DNA of 64,000 nucleotides, taken from the NCBI GenBank assembly GCA_035771165.1, contig JAWNZC010000419.1, positions 2,879,501 to 2,943,500 on the forward strand, given 5' to 3'. A model generated the notes under the pieces. That model searched no databases. It was not told the DNA's origin and was given only the letters and a program-made list of their open reading frames with translations. This DNA is from Paragorgia papillata (Eukaryota > Cnidaria > Anthozoa > Scleralcyonacea > Coralliidae). The position numbers were made by a program, and so were the translations under genes. Positions 27,415-39,234 of the stretch are shown piece after piece. Each line of letters opens with the position of its first letter. The stretch's first letter is position 1.

Positions 27415-27763
27415 CAATCTCGTTCCCAGAGCCCACGTTCCCCACCCGGGAAACGAGAGAACTCTGGGATAATCCGTTTCAAATCACAGGATTCTTGTTA
27501 TTCCGGTTGAGGTACGCATGCGTAAATATCCGAGCGGAATCTGGATAGTATGCATGTTCTCCTTGTTTGACTTTTCCCCAAAGAAGTCAATGGGGTTGCT
27601 GGCGAAGCTCGAATTACAGCATCTACACACATACGGCGAAGATATCCATCGCGGCAACGTACCGTCTTCACTGGAGTCGTGTCGTCCGACATCTTTGTTA
27701 TTTTGGTTTTATTAATTCTACTTCCGGTCACTTAAGACCAACTCATGCTCACTATTCAGCCAA
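27415..27763. mobile_element. Dispersed element, copy 1 (left terminus kept)
   Basis: Begins CAATCTCGTTCCCAGAGC. Its 250-bp core (GTTGAGGTACGCATGCGTAA through CATGCTCACTATTCAGCCAA) is shared with 55047-55295. The right part is cut off by a TA-flanked insertion at 27764. No intact protein; the GC-rich core may be a transduced host segment. Confidence 0.75.
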
Positions 27764-27765
27764 TA

Positions 27766-29545
27766 GGGACTTTAAGATCTATGACGTCAACCTCAACGAC
27801 GACGTTTATTTATTTATTTGGTTTTCGTGTTTACGCACACGAGGCAAGACACAACAGGGATGTTCAGCCCTAGTCATTGTGTCTTGCCCTAAAAATTAAC
27901 AAATATCAAATTACATATATACTATCATATACATATTACTATATCACATCTACTGTACTACTATATCGCTTATTACCGTATATCACTTATTACAAATACT
28001 GACTTCACAAATAGATTACACTAACACACTCGCGTACGCACGCACAGTTAATATTAACAACAAATTCTGAAGTTCTGCAATTCAAGATCTCTAACAGAAC
28101 TACATTTTAACATATTGAGCGCCAGGTAGATATAATATCAGTATTGAATGTGTTCTGGAGAGCAACAGAGTATCTTGATTTTAAATATTTTTTAAAGAGA
28201 CTGTATGTGTTAATTTCTTTTGTTTGATCTGAAAGTGTGTTCCAAAGTCTAGATGATCTTATGAAAAAACTGTTTTGAAAATGTTTTGTCCGAGGTTTTG
28301 GTATTTTGAAATTATGTCTATTTGAATGTCTGAGATGGTTAACCGGTAGATTTGGAAGGTAGTGAGATAAATTGATGTTGTATTTTCCATTTGAGCAACC
28401 ATGAAGAAAAAGCAAGTCCTTAATTTCGTGCCAATACGAAAGCGGAAGAAGTTTGGTTTTTATTAATCTGACTTTGTAATTGACGGACAACTTTGGTATG
28501 CCAAGGATATATGTTGTAGCTCGCCTTTGGACGCCCTCGATATCTCTCATCTGATTGATTGATTGGCCAGACCATATCTCACTAGCATAGTCAACATGAG
28601 GATGAACAAGGGCCAGGTAAAGCAATCTCTTTGAACTAACACTGAATGACTTGGTGTTCCGTTTCAATAGTCCAAGTATTCTGTGCGCTTTACTAACCGC
28701 ATGGGACGTATGTGATTTCCACGTGAGATCAGAAGTCACCATCACTCCAAGATCTTTCTGGGTAGATGTAGAACCGAGGACGTGACTACCCATCTTGTAA
28801 TCAAAACACACCGGGTTTTTCTTTCTTGTAGCAGAAAGCGACTCGCATTTGAGTTCATTGAATTTTAAAAGCCATTTCTTACTCCAGTCGTAGAGAAGTT
28901 TGAGATCGTTTTGTAGAGAGATTGCATCACAGCGGTTTGGTGAGTGGTTCTATAGCACTTTGTGTCATCTGCATAGAGGTAAAGGGAGCTGCTTTCTGAA
29001 TGTATAGCAGGTAGTTCATTCACATAAATCATAAATAGTAGAGGTCCTAAGATCGATCCTTGTGGTACACCGGATAATGGATCCTGGTACCGCAAGTTAT
29101 TAGATTTTACAATGTTAGGAATCGATCCAGATTTAGTGCGAGCTTTTAAATATGACCAAAAACGTTTTGGATTATCTTTCAACGATCCGGAAACAGAATC
29201 AACATATTCTTTATTCTTTTATTCTTTCTTAGGCAAAAGATTATTCTTTCTTAGGAGAATGAATAATTTTAGACTCAAGAGTAATCTCAACACCCTCCTC
29301 GTTCTTTATACAACGCCACTTAGAGCATTTTCACGACGACGTCAACGGCCAAAAGATGAGAACTGTTGCTTGAGATTGACTTCAATTATAGACACTACAA
29401 TCATTTTAGCAATACTGGGACGTTTTGGAAGTCATTAAACTAGCTTCAATATCAAATATAGTAGTCGGTTAACCGTGACTTCTTTAAATTGTAAAACTTA
29501 TCTTGCGTTTTAACCGCCGTCGTCGTCCTAGCATCTTAAAGTCCC
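27766..29545. mobile_element. TA-flanked MITE (GGGACTTTAAGAT ends) split by a LINE
   Basis: GGGACTTTAAGAT at 27766 and its inverse ending at 29545 are each bordered by TA (27764-27765 and 29546-29547). Removing the LINE (about 27806-29332, with the 10-bp duplication ACGACGACGT at 27796-27805 and 29333-29342) leaves a MITE of about 240 bp. Confidence 0.75.
27806..29332 (-). mobile_element. 5'-truncated non-LTR retrotransposon (LINE), minus strand
   Basis: The A-rich tail (AAATAAATAAATAAA in the element's sense) lies at the left end. Two minus-strand blocks follow one another: 29182-28865 with a reverse-transcriptase core (SGVPQGSILGPLLF, LYLYADDTK) and 28811-28107 with the C-terminal region (DLGVMVTSDLTWKSH, HPHVDYASEIW, RSSRLWNTLS). 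A frame break near 28811-28865 and loss of the 5' end make it dead. The catalytic YADD is still readable. Likely Jockey/CR1/RTE-type; I cannot name the clade. Confidence 0.85.
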
Positions 29546-29734
29546 TAATAAACGCTGCTTGACGGCATCGTAATTTCGCCAAATTTTAATATTCAAATTC
29601 AACACTCGAAAAACACAACAATTAACTCTAACCCTTGACCCATCGCATTCAAGTTCTTTGAATAAACACGTCGTTATCGAAGTATCTAGGTAATTGTTGT
29701 CGCATCTGAATGCTTTGGGAACCGTGACGGAAAT

Positions 29735-29860
29735 TTCTAGTCAAGGCATTAGGTCAAACCTGCGACCTAATTCGGTTTGCTAGTCCGACGCTCTACCGAC
29801 TGAGCTACAAGGTCAAGTTGGGAGCAGGTCGTACATGGAATGATGGTACTTATATCAAAA
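29735..29860 (-). repeat. tRNA-derived SINE-like repeat, minus strand
   Basis: On the minus strand: TAGCTCAGTCGGTAGAGCGT (A box), a pairing CGGAC..CCGA anticodon-like stem, and CGCAGGTTTGACC (weak B box). It shares its CTGCTCCCAACTTGACC and AAGTACCATCATTCCA flank with 3845-3900. Confidence 0.6.
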
Positions 29861-29870
29861 CTGAAATCCG

Positions 29871-30155
29871 TAAACGAAAATCAAGTTTGTCTTATCTGAA
29901 AGTACTTTTAAAATGACAAAGCAACATCTTTTGCCGTTTTTTGTTTCATTGCTTCGTTCTTGAGATATTTCAGTTTGTTTGATATGTGAAACTAACCAGT
30001 GACATCACAACGTGTATAATGACTTAAAAAACTTATAAAACAAACTGTGATATCTTAAAAATAAAGCAAGAAAACAAAAAACTGCAAAAGATGTTACTTT
30101 GTCATTTTAAAAGTACTTTCAAATAAGACAAACTTAATTTTCGTTTCATAAACAC
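29871..30155. mobile_element. Palindromic MITE, short copy of the AAGTTTGTCTTAT family
   Basis: ACGAAAATCAAGTTTGTCTT at the left and AAGACAAACTTAATTTTCGT at the right are inverted. The inner GATGTTACTTTGTCATTTTA arms also match. Confidence 0.75.
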
Positions 30156-30299
30156 TTTATTCTATTTTATATATATTTTATAAGTAAATAAACAGCCTTG
30201 ATATGCAAGGAGCAATGGAGCTAGTTTATGGTTTGCTAAGGCAAGTAGTTTGCAATCCAGTCTACAAAGTAATGGTGAAATGAAGTTCTATTGAAAGTC

Positions 30300-30739
30300 A
30301 GAGTAACTAACTCTAAGTAAACTCCATATTATGTGAAGTTCGATATTTAAAATGCGAATTTTTAGCAACTTGCGAAGAAGTCGCCGTGTACCGATTGCAA
30401 TCAACATTGCAATGTTGCTCTCAATATTGCAAGGTAGCGCGGTAAAGAACATCCGGTTTGACGGTAACATGACGTCACAGCGATCGAGAAGACTCGCGTG
30501 GAAATTTCGAGACTTCCAGATAAATCGTATCACGTGTTCGATGTCTTCTAGACGGCGAGTTCGGGTTCGTTTACAGTGGCAAGATGGCCAAGTTTACGGA
30601 TTTACGAGGATTGTATTGACCTCAAGTTGTTTTAAGTAGGAGAAAGTGTAGCCAAGAAGGCATTGCCTTGGAGAAAAAGCTTTGAAGGGGATCAGAATGT
30701 GTTCAAAACTGTGCGAGACAGGGTTTCGACGGTGACCAG
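30300..30739 (+). promoter_or_regulatory. Possible promoter and non-coding first exon of SHANK
   Basis: A non-repetitive, CpG-richer island in repeat-rich DNA. It has a full CRE-like TGACGTCA at 30470-30477 and ends in a good donor, GACCAG|GTGAGC (GT at 30740). There is no convincing coding frame. A matching acceptor before the SHANK start codon is CTGTTACAG at 40236-40244. The link to SHANK over a 9.5-kb intron is inferred; it could belong to an unseen non-coding transcript. Confidence 0.3.
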
Positions 30740-32360
30740 GTGAGCTGACACGAGTGTTTGCAGCGATTGTGAAAGCGCTCTATTATCAAGCGATTTCAAC
30801 GGCTGCTACTCGGTCTAAAGGTGTTTTCGTTTCTCAATTTCGTTTTGTTGTTAATTAGGTAAAGGTCGTCTATATTTGACTTGCTCGTTTTCTAGAGTAG
30901 AGAAGTTAAATATTTACGAATCACGCTTTAAACTCAGAGACGAAACTCAATCTGACAATCTCTCGCTGTCGAACTCGCAAGGATGCTTCTAGCTTTATCA
31001 ACAGTAAATATTGGTTGTTCTAGCCATTTCGACTTTAGGTAAACCTTTGTAAGATCTACTAGACGATTCGGCTTTGTTATTTTGCGAAATAAGACAAGAA
31101 ATCACGGTGAAGGAGTTTAGCACACAGAACCGCTTCGTGTCGCTATTGACAAGCATCTCGTTCAGTCGGCATATCGGCCTAATGCCTTATTCAAATAGAA
31201 AGCCAAAGTTAAATTGTCTAAACCAAGCCGTTTAACTACATTTCAGTGCCATTAATACCCTGCAATTAATTTTCTAATCTTTCGTTTCTCATTATAATAC
31301 GCGCGGACAAAAAGCCTTGTTTACCTCGAAAGAGGACTGATTTGAATGTCTTTGTAGTTATATGCAAATGATTATATTCGAAAAGTTTTCCAAAGAAAAC
31401 GAGTGAAAATTCGCGGGAATCGAACGACGAAATGTAACAAAAGGCACTAATTGCTACATTTATTCGTTCGATGGCGCGTATTAGAAAACCCGCGAATTTA
31501 CTGCCGAATTTCTCGATGTTAGTTCAACTTCGAGGTATTACAAGGGATCTTTCACGATTCATTGCTTCGACGATTTCTACCCATGTTGGCAACCAATCAA
31601 GTGAACTTTATAAAACTCCAACCACGTCGGAAACAGATCGAAATCATTTGAAAAGCATTGTTTGAAGTAACTATTAAGTAAACCTTATGCTTCCCATGTG
31701 CACGAGCCATCGCAGTTTTCGCTTGCGGTGAGTTTTCGTTTTGGGAAATGTCCTATCTGCTATATCTCCATCCAATATCCCCAATACAAAGTAAAGAGTT
31801 TCCGTATTGAGCTGTTGAATCGACAAGAGCGATCCAATACACGTATTTTTTAAATCTTGGTTGACTAAAATGCGAATTGTCAAGCGTTTTACTGCAGCTC
31901 TTTGTATCAGCCCAAATATGCTGAGTTTGGCGATACATTAATTATAGTTTCGTCTGGCGGTTTGTCGCCCCTTTGGGGTGCAAATTGTTTGGACAATGTT
32001 TAAATATAAAATTGAGGTTGTTTTCCGTGACAATTCAGCCCATATTGTACAATTGTTTAATATTGTTTTTCAATGGTTCAACATTGTATTTTAGTAGACT
32101 TCGGAACCCAGGTGAGATGACAGATGATTTTATTTCGGATTTCTGATATTTGTGTTCCGAAACATGTTCATCTGTTATGTAAATAGGAGTGACATATAGT
32201 CAGCTTAAATATTGACATTTTTAGCAAAAAAAAACTCCATGGAAAAGCCTGTTATGGACATTTTTTGTAGTGTTTATTTCTATTTGTTGGAAATTTGATA
32301 CTTTGAGTTTCTGTTTGTCAAAGGGAAGGATCTAGGAGGCAGTGGTTGACTAATATTAGT
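30740..32360. other. No gene recognised
   Basis: AT-rich sequence without recognisable repeats or conserved coding segments. A 64-codon frame at 31471-31665 has no family match that I recognise and no supporting signals. Confidence 0.4.
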
Positions 32361-32361
32361 A

Positions 32362-33060
32362 CAATGGAGCCGTGCTATAATGCGGTAGTTAGGCCAATGG
32401 AATTGAGGTTTCAGTTTACTGTCCGAGGATTTTCAAAATGTGTTGCGGCTTTTGTTCATTATTCATTATTTGAATCATATTCATTTATCTTGTCCGAAAA
32501 TATAATGAAATCGATCTGTGGATCGACATGGACCAAGGGACGGCCATCACCCATCGTCAGCCTGACCCAAGAAAAATTTTCATAGTAATATTTCATGACA
32601 TCGTACCCTGGATGCCAGCCTGGATGCCACCCTGCAGTGATGACACACTACAGTGCAAATGATGTAAATAGTATATTTGAAAGTCCTGATGTGGAAAATC
32701 TACCAACAATGAAAATTATTTTGAATAATGAAAATTTCATGCAGTAGTTTTAAGCCCATGTGGGTGATGGACGGTAAACTGAAACCTTAATTCCATTGGC
32801 TTAGTGGTGACCGCGTTATAAATGAAGTGTGTTATTGTGAGGTACAGCCAAATATCTCATTCCCAGTAGTACTCTTCCCACTCAGTTCTGGCACAATATT
32901 GTGGGCTGACTACTTTCTGTTCGATTCTAACCTAACAATCCAAATCCCAACTGAAGAAGCTTGAAGTCCACTCAAGACTTCAACAAAATGAGATTGAAAT
33001 AAGATTTTTGAACGTGGTTTTCATTTCTCACTATGGTCACACTGCCGCATTGTCGTTTTA
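32362..33060. mobile_element. Truncated Tigger-like element with a nested MITE
   Basis: The left end CAATGGAGCCGTGCTATAAT follows TA. An inverted-repeat MITE (GCCAATGGAA..TTCCATTGGC) occupies 32393-32800, bordered by TTAG on both sides (32389-32392 and 32801-32804). The host element then resumes (CGCGTTATAAATGAAGTGTG) and shares its interior with 33590-33800. Confidence 0.65.
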
Positions 33061-33524
33061 TCTCATAATGATTCAGGGGCTCTGGAAGCTTTTCAAAGTT
33101 GTGGGTGTCCTGCGTCTCGCAGAATGCCATAAACAGGGCCATGCCCTTCAGAGAATATAATAGATAACTAATAACTATATATACATAACATACAAGATAA
33201 CATCACAAGTTCACAACAACTTCAAGAGCTTTTAAAAAAAAATTATAAAACGAAAAGGTGGTGAACTGCATGCTGAGAATAGTTTTGATAATGAAATACT
33301 GATGTTTCGAGCAGGTCAAGCCACCAGGCAAAACCCTTTATCGAGTGGTTGACGGCTCTGCCTGTATTTGTATAGGGCAAAGTGAAAAGCTGGTAAACTG
33401 CTGAGATTGATTTTAATAACAAAATACTGATGTTTTAAGCAGAGCCATAATAAGCAAAGCCCTTCAGAGTATAAATAGGTTACAGTCAATAGCACAAAAC
33501 ATCAGTATTTCATTATTATACATA

Positions 33525-34479
33525 CAGTGAAGCCTTGCTATAACGCGGTGGTTGGGGTCCTTAGATGAAGCGCGTTATTGTGAGGTATGGCCAAATCTCG
33601 TTCCCAGTAGTACTCTTCCCACTCAGTTCTGGAGCAATATTGTGGGCCGAGTACTGGGAGTGAGATTGAGTACTGCCAGAAGCACTTTCTGTTCGATTCT
33701 AACAATCCAAATTGTGACTGAAGAAGCTTGAAGTCCACGCAAGACTTCAACAAAATGGAATTGAAATAAGGTTTTTGAGCATGGTTTTCATCTCTCACAG
33801 TGATCACACTGCCATGTTGTAAATGCGACTCGGTATAACACAGTTGATCCTTGGACCCCAAAATTTTACTTTTTCTGGTTTGTTAATTGACGACTAGTTA
33901 TACTAGCGACGTTTACCTATAACCATTATGAGATAAAATGACAACACAGCAGTGCGATCATTGCGAGAAATGAAAACCACACTCAAAAATCTTATTCCAA
34001 TTCCATTTTGTTGAAGTCTTGAGTGAACTTTAAGCTTCTTCTGAGTCGCTATTTGGATTGTTAGGTTTGAACAGAAAGTGCTTCTAGCAGTACTCAATCT
34101 TAAGCCTGGTACCCTGGCCCAATCAAAGAATATGGGCCAGGTAACCACTAAAGGCTTCTGCTTTCCTATTGGTTGAAATTTCACGCATTTTTAGTGACTA
34201 TGAGTAAAACTGCAATCGTCATAAGTGGATTTAGCCCTGATGACGTGAGAATGAGATTAGTCAGGTTACCTGGCCCATATTTCTTTTGCAATTGGGCCAG
34301 GGTACCAGGCTTACTCAATCTCACTCCCAGTACTCAGCCCACAATATTGCACCAGAACTGAGTGGGAAGAGTACTGGGAACGAGATATTTGGCCGCACGT
34401 CACAATAACACACTTCATTTATAACGTGGTCACCTCTAAGGACCCCATGCAACTACTGTGTTATAGTGAGGCTCCACTG
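33525..34479. mobile_element. Large palindromic Tigger-like element, TA-flanked, with nested MITE
   Basis: Ends CAGTGAAGCCTTGCTATAAC and TTATAGTGAGGCTCCACTG are bordered by TA (33523-33524 and 34480-34481). The two halves are inverted copies (CTCGTTCCCAGTAGTACTCT.. against ..AGAGTACTGGGAACGAG). A TAAGCCTGGTACC MITE sits in the right arm at 34101-34313. Confidence 0.8.
34101..34313. mobile_element. MITE TAAGCCTGGTACC..GGTACCAGGCTTA with 8-bp target duplication
   Basis: CTCAATCT is duplicated at 34093-34100 and 34314-34321. Same family as 2293-2500, in the opposite orientation. The 8-9 bp duplication suggests a hAT- or Mutator-like parent. Confidence 0.8.
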
Positions 34480-34481
34480 TA

Positions 34482-37180
34482 GTGATCAGTTTATTCCTTA
34501 AACCAGTACTTTGTCAACTTTTCCTATGGGAAGAAATCAGAGTACAGTACTCAGAGAGAAAATATACAATGCAATTGTCATTTGGTGTCTAGAGAGTCAA
34601 CAAATTATTTTCACATGAGATCATTAATGACCCAATGTCAGTTTATACAAGGCTTTGAAGTTTGAACTTGTGACCTTAGTGAATACTGTTGTATTGCCAA
34701 AAATTGTCATAATTTATCAAATTCTCATAATTTATCGAATTCTATGCTTCAATTATAGGCAAAATGGAAATACCTTCCCTCTTCTTCTTCTGTAGTTCAT
34801 TGCGTATTATTGTATTTCTGTAGCCACTATGGAGCCTGAGAAAATTTTTTGTTGAAAACTGTACATAAATTGTGTAATATAGCTTTAAATGGTGTTTATT
34901 CATAATACAATGGATGTTTATCCCAAATCGATACCAACAGACAAATATGCATTAAGAATTGGTGACTTATATCGCTAGACTTTCCTCACACTTCAGTAGC
35001 AGCTACAGATATACAGTAATACACAACCAACTATAGAAGCGGAAGTGGGAAGGTATTTCCATTTTGACTGTATATTAAGGCTGTTGCCCTTTATTTAATG
35101 CATAATTAACTCATTCCTGTCTGAGGGCTTCTCCAGAGGTGAATAAAATCGTCTGGCGTTAGCCAGAAGAAAATACTAAAGACCAATTCGGACAGGAAAG
35201 AGTTAGAGAGATAGTTTATAACTCATTCCTGTCCGAGGGCTTCTCCAGAGGTGAATAAAATCGTCTGGCGTTAGCCAGAATAAAATACTAAAGACCAATT
35301 CGGACAGGAAATAATTAATCTAAACAAACAAACCTTATATAAATGTCCTCTTTGCTTTTGTACTGTACGTTAATCCTTTAAGAGTTCCTGGCTTTCTTGA
35401 ATTCTTGTCCCAATTTTATATGGAAATCCTCAAATTCCAGTTACAAAAGGATGCAATAATTAGGATGTTAGCTAAGCTTGACATCTATCGAGTTTATATT
35501 TAGGGTGATGATTCAATTTTAAAGTCAGTCCTCCGAAAATGCTTACCATCTGGACATGATTATTTATACCTTGTTTCCTTTTCTGCTGTAACGTTAAATC
35601 TCAACTTTCAATTTTTGGTGACGTTTTGTGCATAATATTGCAAGTAAAAGTCAACATCAATACGATTGACTTAACGTTTTGTTATCTGTTGAAACTCAGA
35701 AGTTCATTACACCACGATTACACCAGTTCAGTTTTCACTTAGTTTTTTTGTTTACTTTCTTCTTAACTTGTTATCAATCACAGATATAATCACTCTGTCT
35801 TAATACCTTAGATCTCAAGTTTCTTCCTGATTGAATTCTTTAACAGTGATATACTCTATATCTAAATCTCTACTGTATTATTTTTAAGCTAGTTGTTTAG
35901 TTTTATTTAATATATTATATATACATTGAATTCTTGTATATATGTTCGAATTTAGAAATGATTTAGTGCCTCTTAGCTATTAATAAATAAAGTGAATTGA
36001 AAATAGACTTTTTTAACATAATAATTATCTTAAGCTGGTCTCAGGAATTTAAAACATCTGTCAATTTTTTAATTATATTTTTATTACTGAGTACAGCTGA
36101 TCGAAGTTGAGGATTTCAAATTAACTTTTGTCCATTATATTTCCAAAGTCTGCTGTGTATTACTGTGAACCATGCTGGTCTAAAGCAGTGAAATTTGGCA
36201 AGAATGATCACTCCCTGATCAACTCAAAAGAAAAGCACTTGAGGAAGATATCAAATAGCCAGAATGTCTAGTTTATTAATACAGAATTATGAAGATAAAT
36301 GTTACGGTTTTCTGCTTTCTGCTTCAATTCAATTTTAAAGTTCAGTTTGTTGTATTTTTACTGGTATGTTATGGTTTTGTTTTGTTGTTATTTAAATTAT
36401 AATTAAGAGGAATATATAGACAGTTTGAGAGCACTAATCTTTGAATACGTTTTGGCTGATGTAGTTGTTTTGTTTCCATGGTGTTATACCTTGCCCATGA
36501 ATTTGATATCAGATTATTATGTTGTGTGGATGCAGCTGTATCTTGTACATTGTATTATCAATCTGTTGCTTAAGTTGAATGTAATTATTCTTGTATTTTA
36601 TATTATTTAACCCATTGTTGCCTAGGATGTCAGTGAGTTCTCTCTTTGATGTGTAAATTTGTCTGGCATTAGACAGAGTAAAACAATTAAGTGCTTGATT
36701 TCAACAGGCTCAGGCAGGAATAGGTTAATTACATGTACAGAAAAAATCTAGAAAATACTGATATTTGTTGTAATATGTTCATGTCATATTTGTGTATTTC
36801 AGGAAAGCACTTTATTTTTAAGTTTAAAGTTGATAGCTTATAATTGGCTGTAGAATTTTAATACATTAGAATACATCTGAAACAACTATTTGACAGTCAG
36901 CGCACATACAATACCATAAATTTGTTTATCCCTTCATCCGCTGCATGACGTCACAAGGGATATTATTCCCCATTTCTAATACATGTACTAGTGAATTAAA
37001 TTGGTTAATTTAATGCTTTCAATGTAAAAACAAACCATTTTCTGAACACATATAAAGACAAAATAAGCATCGCATGTCTATATGTACAGTATATCTATAT
37101 ATATATGTCTTAATATATATGTATAAGAAATCACTATTTAACAGTATGTCTATATATATTTATACAGTATGTCTATTTAT
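34482..37180. other. AT-rich intergenic DNA with short dispersed repeats, no gene recognised
   Basis: Two tandem copies of a 110-bp unit at about 35102-35330 (ATTCCTGTCYGAGGGCTTCT through CCAATTCGGACAGGAA). Related single copies occur at about 36610-36730, 38440-38580 and 57400-57590. The rest is low-complexity AT-rich DNA. Confidence 0.5.
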
Positions 37181-37464
37181 AAAATAGGTTGCGTCTTACG
37201 CACGCTGTGATTGGTCAATTACCGTGTTTATATCAGGCTATGTAAACACGGTTGTGATGTCACGGCACATTTTTTAGCCTTATTTCATAAAAGAAATAGA
37301 AAATGGATGCCCTGTGTTTATATAACCTGATGCAAACACTCGAGTGAGTTGGGAGAATTCGAAAGTACTTATGTAAACCCTCGCCTACGGCTCGGGTTCA
37401 CATAAACTTTCAAGTTCTCCCAACTCACTCTCGTGTTTGCATCAGGTTATGTAAACACGGGCAG

Positions 37465-37825
37465 CCATTTTTTATTTCTTAAATATATGTATAAGAAATC
37501 ACTATTTAACTACAATCTTTTAGCATTGCAAAATACTTTTAACGTAGAAGATCCACGCATTTGGAAAAATGTGTGTGTTAAATGTAATTCAGCCCGGAAT
37601 CTTACGAACATCCTACCATCGTGTTGTTAAATTATGTGTCGCCTTTTGTTTATTTTGTACATTGTTTTGTTTAGATTTTGTAATTCGTAAAGTGTTTCTA
37701 TCTGTTTCGGGGCCGCAGTAATTGGCATTAGCTGTTGCGTTTGCCCAGCCTGTTGTCTCAATGTCTGTATTTATGTTTGTAATATGTCAATCATGGCAAA
37801 GTTAATAAATAAATTTATTATATGG
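37465..37825 (+). mobile_element. LINE 3'-end fragment
   Basis: FNYNLLALQNTFNVEDPRIWKNVC at about 37497-37580 resembles the C-terminus of the LINE at 27806-29332 (SVALQNTFNTDIISTW). It is followed by a 3' tail ending in AATAAATAAATTTATTA. Confidence 0.6.
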
Positions 37826-37837
37826 CTGGGCTTGTTT

Positions 37838-38400
37838 TCGGGTCATTACGCCAAACGGGGCACGCTGATTGGTTGCTGAGAGGTCCGGAAAAAGCCGTAA
37901 TGCCCTCTCGGCACTGTGAGAGGGCATTACGTCCTTTTTAATGACCTGCACGTTTTGGCGGGAAAATTACTGAGTTGATTTGAATGAAAATAAAAGCGAA
38001 TTAGATATATTCGTTGGAAAATTTTGAACAATAATACGTCCTGAAACATCAGTGTTTCTTTTTAAAACTTCTTATTTAAAAGCGCGAAAAATAAAAGCCT
38101 AACAGGTGTAAACATGAAGCGAAACGAACAAGCTCAAAAGTAAGAACTAAGTTGAACAGCGACACCTGATCAAGACAAACGTAGAACTAAAAACAGATAA
38201 GAAAAGAAACCAAAAGCCATATAATAAAAGGCTTTTTAACCTCGTTTTCTCGGTCTGTACGGGAAAGTATTTGCCCTCGGTTTCTCTCGCACAAACCTCG
38301 CTCCTTCGTCGCTCGGTCTGTACGAAAACCTCATGAGGCAAATACTTTCCCGTACAGACCTCGAACTCGGTTAATAAGCCTTTAAAAATAAATAAAATAT
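37838..38400. repeat. Inverted-repeat element
   Basis: AAAAGGCTTTTTAACCTCG..CGGTCTGTACGGGAAAGTAT at 38225-38270 pairs with ATACTTTCCCGTACAGACCT..TAATAAGCCTTTAA at 38340-38385. A related element is at 49570-50050. Confidence 0.55.
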
Positions 38401-39234
38401 ATAAGCAATTTCTGTATTTAATTATATTACTGTAACCTATTGCTGCCTAGGATTGTCTGAGGGTTCTCCGAGAGGCTTCTCCCTTTGATAATTATTGTTA
38501 AAGATTGTTTGGTGTTAGACAGAGTAAAACAACAATAGTGTCATTTTTGGCTGGTTGAATCAGGCAGGAATTGGTTTAATTAATAACTTTGTAAAAGAAA
38601 ATGTGAAAATTTTACTTTGGAAGCACAGTTTAATGTTAAAACTTGAACTGTCAATGTTTTGTTGTGTTTTTACGTGGATTTTTCATTATTAGTGGCGGAA
38701 ACATCAATAAAACACTCTATTTTATATAATAAAGTGCTATTTTGCTCTGATGAAGGCCTGAGTCAACAGGCCAAAAGCTTATAGCAAATAAATATTAAAC
38801 GTTTTGTTTTTAGCTATTCCATTAGAAACATTTGTTATTATTATATATTTGTAGTATTTTATAATTATTTAGTAACACTATATTCATATAAAATTGGTTG
38901 TTGAAAATCTCTTTTGGGAACTTCTATTAAACATAATTATCTACATATGTACTGTTTAATAACGAGCAGGAGTGTTTTATCAGATATAAAGACACGAGGC
39001 GAAGCCGAGTGTTTTTATATCTGATAAAACACGAACTGCGAGTTTATTGAACGGCTTCAAAAACGAACCACTTGGTAAGTTCATTGGCGTAGTAAGTTTG
39101 AAAAATAACCTTGTCTAAGCCGAGAAAATCAAAGCTAAAGTTTATGTAAATCAGGAGGTATCTTTATCACATATAAAGACACTGATTAAACATTAATTTC
39201 TTTTGAATTTTCCTCATGAATTATTAATGCCTTT

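Noticed and set aside
28107..29182. Host reverse-transcriptase-like gene
   Set aside because: A-rich tail, target duplication, 5' truncation and a frame break show a dead LINE.
30352..30639. 95-codon Arg-rich frame in the CpG-richer island
   Set aside because: No recognised family; starts in AT-rich flank and the opposite strand is equally open. Treated as possible 5' UTR.
31471..31665. 64-codon frame with ATG
   Set aside because: No domain, no splice or promoter support and no recognised family; length is within chance expectation.
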